DNA from: JBFFXF01 sp041569895
Lineage (GTDB): Bacteria; Planctomycetota; UBA8108; JACQVS01
Length of the DNA stretch: 7,451 bases
NCBI GenBank assembly: GCA_041569895.1
Contig: JBFFXF010000330.1
Coordinates: 1-7,451, forward strand
Direction: 5' to 3'
Shown: positions 1-4,930 of the stretch, piece by piece
How positions within the stretch are numbered: position 1 is the stretch's first letter
Layout: each line of letters opens with the position of its first letter
Program-made: the position numbers and the translations under genes
Notes under the pieces: model-generated
Database searches by the model: none
What the model was told of the DNA's origin: nothing
Seen by the model: the letters and a program-made list of their open reading frames with translations, nothing else

Positions 1-1
1 C

Positions 2-46
2 GCCGCGGTCGTCATGGACCAGCTGCAGCACGCCCGCGAGCGCTGA
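2..46 (+). CDS. C-terminal end of a gene entering from the left (partial)
   Basis: Fourteen codons followed by TGA, reading AAVVMDQLQHARER, are open from the window edge. Every codon ends in G or C, which is the codon signature of the clear genes here. In the same stretch the opposing minus-strand frame (12-989) switches to codons ending in T or A (gct, cgt, gct, gca, gct, ggt, cca). This suggests the + frame is the one under selection. The tail looks like the end of a helix with charged residues. No function can be assigned from so little sequence. It would overlap the 3' end of the convergent minus gene by 35 bp. Confidence 0.5.
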   Translation, partial: AAVVMDQLQHARER

Positions 47-989
47 CGTCCGCGGGCGGCAACGGCCGCGTCCCGGCGCGCAGTCGCGCGCGCGCGAGCT
101 CCAGCGCGTCCTCCGGGTGAGCGCGCACCCACTCGAAGACCGCCGGGTCGTAGACCACGACCGCTCCGGTCACCTCGAAGCCTCCGAAACGGTTCGAGAG
201 CTCTCCGCCGCCCGGCACGGGGAGCGGATCGAGCGGCGCCCGCGCGAAGAAAGCCGCCGCGAGCAGGCCCTCGTCGCTCGACCGCACGGCGAGGGTGTAC
301 GCGACGTTGAGCTCGTTGGCGCGCCGCGCGATCTCCCACATCGAGGTCGCGATGTCCGCCGCGTCGCTCGAGACGCGGAGGGTGTGCGCGCCGGGCCAGT
401 CGTCGATCGTGCGGTCGCCGACACAGACCGTCTCGAGGACGTCACCGGCGTCGGGAAAGAGCTGGAAGTGCCAGTGGTTGACCGACGAGCCGGAATGCGA
501 GAAGTCGATGCCCGCGTTCGAGTTGAAGAAGAAGCGGTAGGGCGGGCCGAGCGAGCGGGCGAGGAGCGCCATGTCCTCGATCTCATCCGCGTCGAGGAGG
601 CATTGCGGCAGCCGCTGCGCCGGGGCATCGAGGCTGCGCACCGCCAGGAAGTGGAGCGGCTTGACGGGAAACTTGTTGGTGATCAGGTGGTAGACGCGCC
701 CCTGGCGCCGGAAGCGCGCCACCTCGCGGAGATCGAGCACGCGCGGGTCGTCGAAGGGGCAGGCCGTGTGCGGCTTGACGACGCCGTGCTCTCCGGGCGC
801 GCCGCCGCCGGCTCCGGGGCGTCGAAGCCGGTTCGGCAGGAAGACGAAGCGAATGCGGCCGACACGGATCTCATCGGGCGGCGCCGGGTCGTAGCCGAAA
901 CCGCCACGCGACAGGACGCGGTCCCAGCCGTCCCGCAGCGTTTCGCTGATCACGGAGTCGTGACGGCCGTCGATCTCGCGTGCGTCCAT
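12..989 (-). CDS. HIT/GalT-superfamily phosphorylase, GDP-hexose phosphorylase (VTC2/GDPGP)-like
   Basis: A 325-residue protein. Residues about 70-180 carry a GalT/HIT-type fold signature: a CPFDDP segment near residue 77, ITNKFPVKPLHFLAV (103-117), RFFFNSNAG (152-160), then SVNHWHFQLFP (169-179). The last contains the H-x-H-x-Q nucleophile motif, with His174 the expected nucleotidylated residue and Gln176 where GalT/Apa-type enzymes have Gln. The FNS...SxNHxHFQ arrangement is close to plant VTC2 and animal GDPGP1, which phosphorolyse GDP-hexoses. Ap4A phosphorylases and DUF4922 proteins share the fold, so the substrate is open. The C-terminal GGFEVTGAVVVYD (269-281) fits the second half-domain. 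No signal peptide is visible, so it should be cytoplasmic. The ATG at 989 is preceded by GGAG (complement of 995-998) with 5 nt spacing. It lies 26 bp downstream of the mini ribosomal-type gene, probably in one operon. Open frame continues upstream into the shadow of other genes, and I reject that extension. The last ~12 codons have atypical codon use and overlap a + strand gene. Confidence 0.7.
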   Translation of the reverse strand: MDAREIDGRHDSVISETLRDGWDRVLSRGGFGYDPAPPDEIRVGRIRFVFLPNRLRRPGAGGGAPGEHGVVKPHTACPFDDPRVLDLREVARFRRQGRVYHLITNKFPVKPLHFLAVRSLDAPAQRLPQCLLDADEIEDMALLARSLGPPYRFFFNSNAGIDFSHSGSSVNHWHFQLFPDAGDVLETVCVGDRTIDDWPGAHTLRVSSDAADIATSMWEIARRANELNVAYTLAVRSSDEGLLAAAFFARAPLDPLPVPGGGELSNRFGGFEVTGAVVVYDPAVFEWVRAHPEDALELARARLRAGTRPLPPADVSARGRAAAGP

Positions 990-1015
990 CGGCGCTCCAG
1001 CGGCCGCGTGTCCGA

Positions 1016-1096
1016 TTACTTCTTCTTCCGTCGCTTGCGGCGGGCGAGCCGCTTCTTGCGGCCCATCTTGCGGCGGCCGCGATGCTTCTTTCGCAT
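1016..1096 (-). CDS. 26-residue basic mini-protein, bS22 / AURKAIP1-COX24-like ribosomal protein candidate
   Basis: This short frame encodes 26 residues, of which about 20 are Lys or Arg. It starts MRKKHRGRRKMG, continues RKKRLARRK and ends in a Lys-rich tail before TAA. The pattern of a basic block, a K-M pair, then K-K-R-L followed by basic residues to the end resembles the AURKAIP1/COX24 family (bS22 of mycobacteria, mS38 of mitochondria, and 30-35-residue proteins in Bacteroidota). These bind rRNA in the small subunit. The ATG at 1096 has an AGGGAG Shine-Dalgarno (complement of 1102-1107) at 5 nt. The frame is rich in AAG codons, which breaks the surrounding GC bias and argues against a chance frame. 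It is the first gene after a divergent promoter region and is followed at 26 bp by the phosphorylase-like gene. bL34 also has a basic C-terminus but lacks of this size and needs an N-terminal TFQPS-type motif that is absent. Low complexity makes the family assignment tentative. Confidence 0.6.
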   Translation of the reverse strand: MRKKHRGRRKMGRKKRLARRKRRKKK

Positions 1097-1194
1097 GGGG
1101 GCTCCCTGGTGTCGCTCCGAAATGAAGTCTTGAAAAGACGGTGAGTATATCAAGAATCCCGTCGAGGGAAAGCACACTGTTCTCCGGAATCACC
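1097..1194. promoter_or_regulatory. divergent promoter region between mini-protein gene and P1 peptidase
   Basis: These 98 bp are clearly less GC-rich than the rest of the window and hold the starts of both divergent transcripts. On the minus strand a TATACT box (complement of 1144-1149) is 5/6 to TATAAT and lies about 48 bp upstream of the mini-gene ATG, with a poor -35. On the + strand TTGAAA (1130-1135), a 16-nt spacer and AAGAAT (1152-1157) form a weak sigma70-like pair about 38 bp before the peptidase ATG. The inverted repeat TCTTGA (1128-1133) and TCAAGA (1150-1155) overlaps both candidate promoters and could be an operator. Region identity is sure from the gene layout. The boxes are guesses. 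Confidence 0.45.
1128..1155. repeat. inverted repeat TCTTGA-N16-TCAAGA, candidate operator
   Basis: Two perfect 6-bp arms lie 22 bp apart start to start, about two helical turns, which suits a dimeric regulator. They sit in the middle of the divergent promoter region. The same hexamer recurs at 2943-2948 and 2991-2996, around the other divergent start pair. I found no copies elsewhere by eye. Confidence 0.35.
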
Positions 1195-2136
1195 ATGAGC
1201 GCCTCGATCACGGCCATCCAGGGCTTCCAGATCGGCCACTTCACCGAGCGGCGCGCGGCGACCGGATGCACCGTCGTCGTCGCTCGTGGCGGGGCCACGG
1301 CGGGCGTCGATGTCCGCGGCGCGGCGCCGGCGACGCGCGAGACCGACCTGCTCGCGCCGTGGGCGACGGTGCGTGACGTCCACGCCGTCCTGCTCACCGG
1401 CGGGAGCGCGTTCGGGCTCGCGGCGGCGAGCGGCGTCGTCGATCTGCTCGAGGAGGAGGGGATCGGATTCGCGTTCGGCGGCGTCGTCGTGCCGATCGTG
1501 CCCGCGGCGGCGATCTTCGATCTCGCGGTCGGAGATGCCTCGGTGCGACCGGGTCCGGAGGCGGGGCGCGCCGCGACGCGGTCCGCGCTCGACGCGGTCG
1601 CTGGCGCGCCGCTCGAGGAGGGGAGCGTCGGCGCCGGCACGGGAGCGACGGTGGCGAAGGCGCTCGGACGCGACTCCGCCCTGCGCGGAGGCGTCGGGTG
1701 CGCGGCGCACGCATTTCCGGACGGCGCCATGATGGGTGGGATCGCCGTGGTCAACGCTCTCGGCGACATCACCGATCCCGCCGACGGCACGACGGTCGCG
1801 GCGCCTCGCGATGGCCGCTCGACCGCCGAGGCGTTCCTCGACGGCGGACGCGGCACCATCCTGCGCCAGGGCGAGTCGACGACGCTCGCGATCGTGCTCA
1901 CCGACGTCGAGCTCGACAAGAGCGCGTGCACGGTCGTGGCGCGCATGGCGCACGATGGGCTGGCGAGGGCCATCTCGCCGTGTCACACGCCGCTCGACGG
2001 CGACGTTGTCTTCGCGCTGTCGAGCCGGGCGAGGCGCTCGGAGGTGCCGCTCGCCGTGCTCGGCCACGTCGGCGCGGAGCTCGTGGCGAGGGCGATCGTG
2101 CGCGGCGTGCGGCGCGCGAATCGCAATGCGAGTTGA
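1195..2136 (+). CDS. P1 family (MEROPS S58-type, DmpA/NylC-like) self-processing peptidase
   Basis: A 313-residue protein counted from the ATG at 1195. It is an N-terminal-nucleophile aminopeptidase/amidohydrolase of the DmpA-NylC fold, made as one chain that cuts itself into alpha and beta subunits. The N-terminus is typical (SITAIQGFQIGHFTE), followed by VLLTGGSAFGLAAASGVVD and GSVGAGTGATVAK. By recalled alignment to nylon-oligomer hydrolase NylC, the catalytic set is present: Lys155 (ATVAK), Asn187 (VVNALGD), nucleophile Thr229 in ESTTLA, and Asp268/Asp270 in HTPLDGD. Self-cleavage should fall between Ser228 and Thr229, whereas NylC has Asn before the Thr. No signal peptide is visible, so it is probably cytoplasmic. 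The physiological substrate (D-/beta-amino peptides or amide oligomers) cannot be read from sequence. The frame is open back to a GTG at 1141, but homology begins just after 1195, which I therefore prefer. The Shine-Dalgarno there is weak (GGAA). The gene is monocistronic and converges on the isomerase gene. Confidence 0.88.
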   Translation: MSASITAIQGFQIGHFTERRAATGCTVVVARGGATAGVDVRGAAPATRETDLLAPWATVRDVHAVLLTGGSAFGLAAASGVVDLLEEEGIGFAFGGVVVPIVPAAAIFDLAVGDASVRPGPEAGRAATRSALDAVAGAPLEEGSVGAGTGATVAKALGRDSALRGGVGCAAHAFPDGAMMGGIAVVNALGDITDPADGTTVAAPRDGRSTAEAFLDGGRGTILRQGESTTLAIVLTDVELDKSACTVVARMAHDGLARAISPCHTPLDGDVVFALSSRARRSEVPLAVLGHVGAELVARAIVRGVRRANRNAS

Positions 2137-2141
2137 CGCGG

Positions 2142-2155
2142 GATCGCCGGCGATC
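2142..2155. terminator. 14-bp perfect palindrome filling the gap between convergent genes
   Basis: GATCGCCGGCGATC is its own reverse complement. It occupies most of the 21 bp between the peptidase stop (2134-2136) and the isomerase stop (2158-2160 on the minus strand). As RNA it could fold only a short stem of about 5 bp around a CCGG-type loop. It has no T-tract on either side, so it may be a weak bidirectional terminator or a protein site rather than a classical intrinsic terminator. Confidence 0.3.
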
Positions 2156-2157
2156 GG

Positions 2158-2976
2158 TCAGCGGGAGCTCGCGCCGGCGGCGCGCAGCGTCTCGAGCGCC
2201 GTGCGCGCGACGGTCTCCGAGTCCGGCTCGTAGACGAACGGCTCGCACGACACCCAGTTGAGGAAGTGCACCTCGCGCAGCTTCGTGATCACCGGGCGGA
2301 AGTCGAAGTCGCCCATGCCGGGACCGAGTCCGCTCGGCTCGTTGGCGTGGAAGTGACCGGCGCCCTGGCCGTACTTCGCCAGCGTGCCGATGACGCCGTC
2401 CTTCATGCCGCTCATCGCCTTGGTGTCGAGGATGTACCCGATCTGCGGGTGATCGACCATGCGCGCGAGCTCCAGCGCCTGCTCGACGCTGTCCATGAAG
2501 TCGGTCATCTCGGGGTGAAGCGGCTCGAGCAGGAACTTGACGTTGCGCTCGACACACGCTTCCGCGACGCCGTGGACCCCCTCGGCGGCTCGCGCCATCG
2601 CATCGCCGAGCGTGTCGCCCGACACGAGGTTGCGCTGCGCGGGCGAGCCGAGGATCATCACCTTGCCGCCGAGATCGGCGCAGAAGTGCACCAGCGACCT
2701 GGTGTATTCCCAGCTTCGCCTGCGAACGGTATCATCCGGCGTCGTGATGTGCAGCCCCTTCGGCGAGACGAGGAGCCAGTGGAGGCCGACGATCTCGATC
2801 CCCGAGTCGGCCGCGATCGTGCGGATCTCGCGGCGTCGTTCCTGCGAGACGTCGTCGACGGACTCGGCGACGTTGAACGGGGCGATCTCGATGCCGTCGA
2901 AGCCGATCTCGGCGACCGTGCGGATGGTCTCCTCGATCGGCGTCTTGAATACTTCACTGCAGAGCGCGAGTTTCAT
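2158..2976 (-). CDS. sugar phosphate isomerase/epimerase family TIM barrel (AP endonuclease 2-like)
   Basis: A 272-residue protein beginning MKLALCSEVF and running EEIGFDGIEI-like (VAEIGFDGIEIAPF, 21-34), the usual opening of xylose-isomerase-like TIM barrels (PF01261). The metal and catalytic positions expected at the barrel mouth are visible: Glu151 in FLLEPLHPE, Asp184 in GYILDTKAM, His208 and His210 in GHFHANEP, and Glu245 in SCEPF. Relatives interconvert ketoses, epimerise sugars or act as myo-inosose or hydroxypyruvate enzymes. Nothing in the sequence decides which. There is no signal peptide, so it is cytoplasmic, and its length is normal for the family. The ATG at 2976 is fixed by homology. 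I see no clear Shine-Dalgarno in front of it. It diverges from the YjbQ gene with only 21 bp between the two start codons, so its promoter must lie inside the yjbQ-type coding sequence, or the transcript has a very short leader. A TTGACT box occurs at the complement of 3015-3020. Confidence 0.85.
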   Translation of the reverse strand: MKLALCSEVFKTPIEETIRTVAEIGFDGIEIAPFNVAESVDDVSQERRREIRTIAADSGIEIVGLHWLLVSPKGLHITTPDDTVRRRSWEYTRSLVHFCADLGGKVMILGSPAQRNLVSGDTLGDAMARAAEGVHGVAEACVERNVKFLLEPLHPEMTDFMDSVEQALELARMVDHPQIGYILDTKAMSGMKDGVIGTLAKYGQGAGHFHANEPSGLGPGMGDFDFRPVITKLREVHFLNWVSCEPFVYEPDSETVARTALETLRAAGASSR

Positions 2977-2997
2977 TGCTGATCGGAGTGTCTTGAA
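2977..2997. promoter_or_regulatory. 21-bp divergent start-to-start spacer
   Basis: This spacer separates the ATG of the isomerase (minus) from the ATG of the YjbQ-family gene (plus). It contains the Shine-Dalgarno GGAG (2985-2988) for the + gene, 9 nt before its ATG, and a copy of GTCTTGAA (2990-2997). It is too short for two separate promoters, so promoter elements must overlap the opposite coding sequences. Confidence 0.6.
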
Positions 2998-3393
2998 ATG
3001 ATCAGGCGAGTGCAAGTCAAAACTCGCGCGCGCGACGACTGGGTCGACATCACGTCGACGGTTCGAGACGTCGTTCGCGGGAGCGATCTCGCGGAGGGCG
3101 TCGTCACGGTCTTCGTGCCGCACACCACCGCCGGCATCACCATCCAGGAGAACGCCGACCCGCCCCTCAAGGACGACATCACGAACGCGCTCGACCGCAT
3201 CTTTCCGTGGCGAGGGTCCTACGGCCACTGCGAGGACAACGCTGCGAGCCACATGAAGACGTGCCTGATGGGGAGCTCGGCGCAGGTGGTCTTCGAGGGG
3301 CGGGAGCTGATCCTCGGCACCTGGCAGAACATCTTTCTGTGCGAGTTCGACGGACCGAGGACGCGCCAGGTGGTCATCAGGGTGTCGCCATGA
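2998..3393 (+). CDS. YjbQ/UPF0047 family protein (secondary thiamine-phosphate synthase family)
   Basis: A 131-residue single-domain protein covering the full usual length of the family. Diagnostic stretches are VFVPHTTAGITIQENADPP (38-56), the His77/His85 region NAASHMKTCLMGSS (81-94), and GRELILGTWQNIFLCEFDGPR split across 101-121. The conserved residues form a His/Glu pocket thought to bind metal or phosphate. The name comes from E. coli YjbQ, which can complement loss of thiamine phosphate synthase weakly. The true cellular role is not settled. No signal peptide is visible, so it is cytoplasmic. The ATG at 2998 has GGAG at 9 nt. It is the first gene of a likely operon with the sulfatase 10 bp downstream. 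That neighbour is secreted, so the grouping probably reflects shared transcription and not a shared reaction. Confidence 0.9.
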   Translation: MIRRVQVKTRARDDWVDITSTVRDVVRGSDLAEGVVTVFVPHTTAGITIQENADPPLKDDITNALDRIFPWRGSYGHCEDNAASHMKTCLMGSSAQVVFEGRELILGTWQNIFLCEFDGPRTRQVVIRVSP

Positions 3394-3398
3394 GGAGG
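3393..3398 (+). promoter_or_regulatory. Shine-Dalgarno AGGAGG that decides the TTG start of the sulfatase
   Basis: A perfect AGGAGG begins on the last base of the upstream stop codon and lies 5 nt before TTG at 3404. The next in-frame ATG (3467-3469 region, residue 22) would cut the signal peptide core. An ATG at 3390 is in another frame and ends after 8 codons. Confidence 0.7.
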
Positions 3399-3403
3399 GC
3401 AGC

Positions 3404-4924
3404 TTGCGGACGTTGACGGCGTTCACCCTGCCGGCGCTCACCCTGCCGGCGCTCACCCTGACCGCGATGCTCTGCGGCGTCGCGGCGACGATCGACGCGG
3501 CGGAGGGGCGACCGGCGCGGCCCGACGTGGTGATCTTCATCGGCGACGACCACTCGATCACCGACCTCGGCTGCTACGGCAGCCCGGACGTGCGCACGCC
3601 GCGCCTCGACGGGCTCGCGGCCGAGGGGCTCCGCTTCACGCATGCGTTCACGCCGACGGCGATGTGCTCGCCGTCGCGGTCGGCGCTCTATACCGGTCTC
3701 TTCCCGTTCCGCAACGGCTGCTACATGAACCACGGATCGGTGAAGCCGGGCACGCGATCGCTGCCGCATCACCTCGCGCGGCTCGGCTACCGCGTCGCGC
3801 TCGCGGGCAAGGTGCACGTCAAGCCGCGCGAGAGCTTCCCGTTCGAGTACCTCCGCTGGGGACGGAAAAAGGGGCGTGTCGAAACGGGGGCCGTGGACGC
3901 GTTCCTCGCGGAGCGCAAGCGGCCGTTCTGCCTGGTGATCGGGTCGCACGACCCGCACACGCCGCACGCCAGCGGCGGCTTCTCTCCGGACGAGGTCACG
4001 GTGCGGCCGTACCTCGTGGACACGCCCGAGACGCGCGCGTACCTCGCCGACTACCTGACCGACGTCGAGCGGGTCGACGAGGAGGTCGGCGTCGCGCTCG
4101 ATCTCATCGAGCGACACGGGTTCGACAAGAGGACGCTCTTCATCTACGTCGGCGACCACGGTAACGGCATCTTCGCCAAGTGGACCTGCTACGACATGGG
4201 GATCCGCGTTCCCTTCATCGTGCGCTGGCCGGGCGTCGTCGAGAGCGGCAGGGTGAGCGACGCGATGGTGAGCCTGGTCGACGTGCTGCCGACGCTCGTC
4301 GAGGCCGCCGGCGCCGAGCCGATCGAGGGGCTCGACGGCCGGAGCTTCCTCGGCGTGCTGCAGGGCAAGGCCGAGTCGCACCGCGACCATGTCTTCGCCG
4401 CTCACACGACGCGCGGCATCATCAGCGGCTCTGACTTCCCGATCCGCGCCGTACGGACGCGTCACCTGAAGTACATCCGGAACCTCGCTCCGGACGGGGT
4501 GTTCACGAACGTGATCACCCACGGCCGCGATCGGCCGGCCGCAAACAAGGAATCGAAAGTGGGCGAACCGGCGCCGAGGTGGCTGTCGTGGGTCCGGCGG
4601 GCGGAGGAGGATCCCCTCGCCGCGGCGCGCGTCGAGTCCTACCGCCGCCGCCCGCCCGAGGAGCTCTACGACCTGCGCACCGACCCGTTCGAGCTCCGCA
4701 ACCTGATCGGCGACCCGCGCCACGAGGCGGAGGTCAAGCGCCTCCGCAAGCTCCTCGACGAGTGGATGGAGGCGCAGGGCGACCGCGGCCTGGAATCGGA
4801 GCGCGCGGTGTCGCGGCGCAGGCAGCAATCAAAACGGCGATCCCGCCCCCGTCCCCGTCCCCGTCCCCGTTCCCGTTCCCGTTCCCGTCCCCGTGCCCGA
4901 GCCAAACACAGAGACACAGAGTAA
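3404..4924 (+). CDS. secreted sulfatase, N-sulfoglucosamine sulfohydrolase (SGSH)-like, with repeat-derived C-terminal tail
   Basis: A 506-residue type I sulfatase. It would hydrolyse sulfate esters or N-sulfate after a formylglycine-generating enzyme converts Cys88. The signature CSPSRSALYTG (88-98) contains the C-x-P-S-R motif with Arg92. Asp48-Asp49 (IGDDHS) and Asp251-His252 (GDHGNG) fit the calcium site. Lys136/His138 (AGKVHVK), His182 (SHDPH) and Lys259 fit the sulfate pocket. Closest recalled pattern is human SGSH: CSPSRxxLxTG, xNGxY, FHDPH-like, and VRTRHLKYIRNL (350-361) matching its VxxRHxxxxxNL, with ELYDLRTDP (420-428). That points to GlcN-sulfate glycans. The N-terminus is a Sec signal peptide with an A-F/L-T-L-P triple repeat and likely cleavage near AAEG (32-35). 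Homology ends near residue 455-465. Residues about 471-506 are Arg-rich, encoded by an intergenic-type CCCGTN array plus an ACACAGAG repeat, so the tail is probably neutral read-through. The PQQ-like gene starts 6 bp after its stop. Confidence 0.92.
   Translation: MRTLTAFTLPALTLPALTLTAMLCGVAATIDAAEGRPARPDVVIFIGDDHSITDLGCYGSPDVRTPRLDGLAAEGLRFTHAFTPTAMCSPSRSALYTGLFPFRNGCYMNHGSVKPGTRSLPHHLARLGYRVALAGKVHVKPRESFPFEYLRWGRKKGRVETGAVDAFLAERKRPFCLVIGSHDPHTPHASGGFSPDEVTVRPYLVDTPETRAYLADYLTDVERVDEEVGVALDLIERHGFDKRTLFIYVGDHGNGIFAKWTCYDMGIRVPFIVRWPGVVESGRVSDAMVSLVDVLPTLVEAAGAEPIEGLDGRSFLGVLQGKAESHRDHVFAAHTTRGIISGSDFPIRAVRTRHLKYIRNLAPDGVFTNVITHGRDRPAANKESKVGEPAPRWLSWVRRAEEDPLAAARVESYRRRPPEELYDLRTDPFELRNLIGDPRHEAEVKRLRKLLDEWMEAQGDRGLESERAVSRRRQQSKRRSRPRPRPRPRSRSRSRPRARAKHRDTE
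3419..3463 (+). repeat. 15-bp in-frame tandem repeat in the sulfatase signal peptide
   Basis: Three consecutive copies of GCGYTCACCCTGCCG (3419-3433, 3434-3448 and 3449-3463, the last ending ACC) encode A-F/L-T-L-P/T. They build the hydrophobic core of the signal peptide. Copy number changes would alter its length by five residues without a frameshift. Confidence 0.8.
4848..4895. repeat. CCCGTN hexanucleotide array 1 (8 units), G-quadruplex pattern on the minus strand
   Basis: Eight uninterrupted 6-bp units CCCGTN have N = C, C, C, T, T, T, C, G, followed by one degenerate CCCGAG. The complementary strand reads GGGNAC repeatedly, that is four or more G3 runs separated by 3-nt loops, the standard G-quadruplex pattern. 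The array is within the 3' end of the sulfatase frame, where it encodes Arg-Pro and Arg-Ser dipeptides. The G-rich strand is the template strand for sulfatase and propeller transcription. The unit is stop-free in all + frames, which explains why the frame stays open. Confidence 0.9.
4906..4921. repeat. tandem octamer ACACAGAG x2
   Basis: Two perfect back-to-back copies of ACACAGAG lie 10 bp after array 1 and directly before the sulfatase stop TAA. The A/G/C-only composition differs sharply from neighbouring coding DNA. From memory, ACACAGAG-type strings occur as dispersed intergenic repeats in several environmental bacterial genomes. I cannot confirm that for this organism. Confidence 0.6.
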
Positions 4925-4930
4925 GAACGA

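Noticed and set aside
117..1133. 338-codon + strand frame across the phosphorylase and mini-gene
   Set aside because: Its composition is Arg/Glu/Val-biased and no motif is recognisable, while the minus strand carries the HxHxQ enzyme and a good ribosome site.
990..1973. Upstream extension of the minus-strand phosphorylase frame to a 653-residue protein
   Set aside because: The extension runs antisense through the P1 peptidase and over the mini-gene and has Ser/Ala/Arg/Pro-rich, family-less sequence. It is the usual stop-free shadow of GC-rich coding DNA.
2945..2973. Sigma70 promoter TTGAAT plus a -10 for the YjbQ gene
   Set aside because: No acceptable -10 box lies 15-19 bp downstream, and the stretch is coding on the other strand.
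3390..3416. 8-codon frame starting ATGA over the YjbQ stop
   Set aside because: It could be a coupling leader peptide, but it is short, has no separate ribosome site, and the AGGAGG plus TTG at 3404 explains sulfatase translation.
3377..4828. 483-codon antisense frame opposite the sulfatase
   Set aside because: It mirrors the sulfatase, is rich in Arg/Ala/Val without any motif, and has no promoter or Shine-Dalgarno. The + strand gene has full catalytic motifs.
4848..4895. CRISPR-like array
   Set aside because: Units are 6 bp without spacers, so this is a microsatellite and not a CRISPR array.
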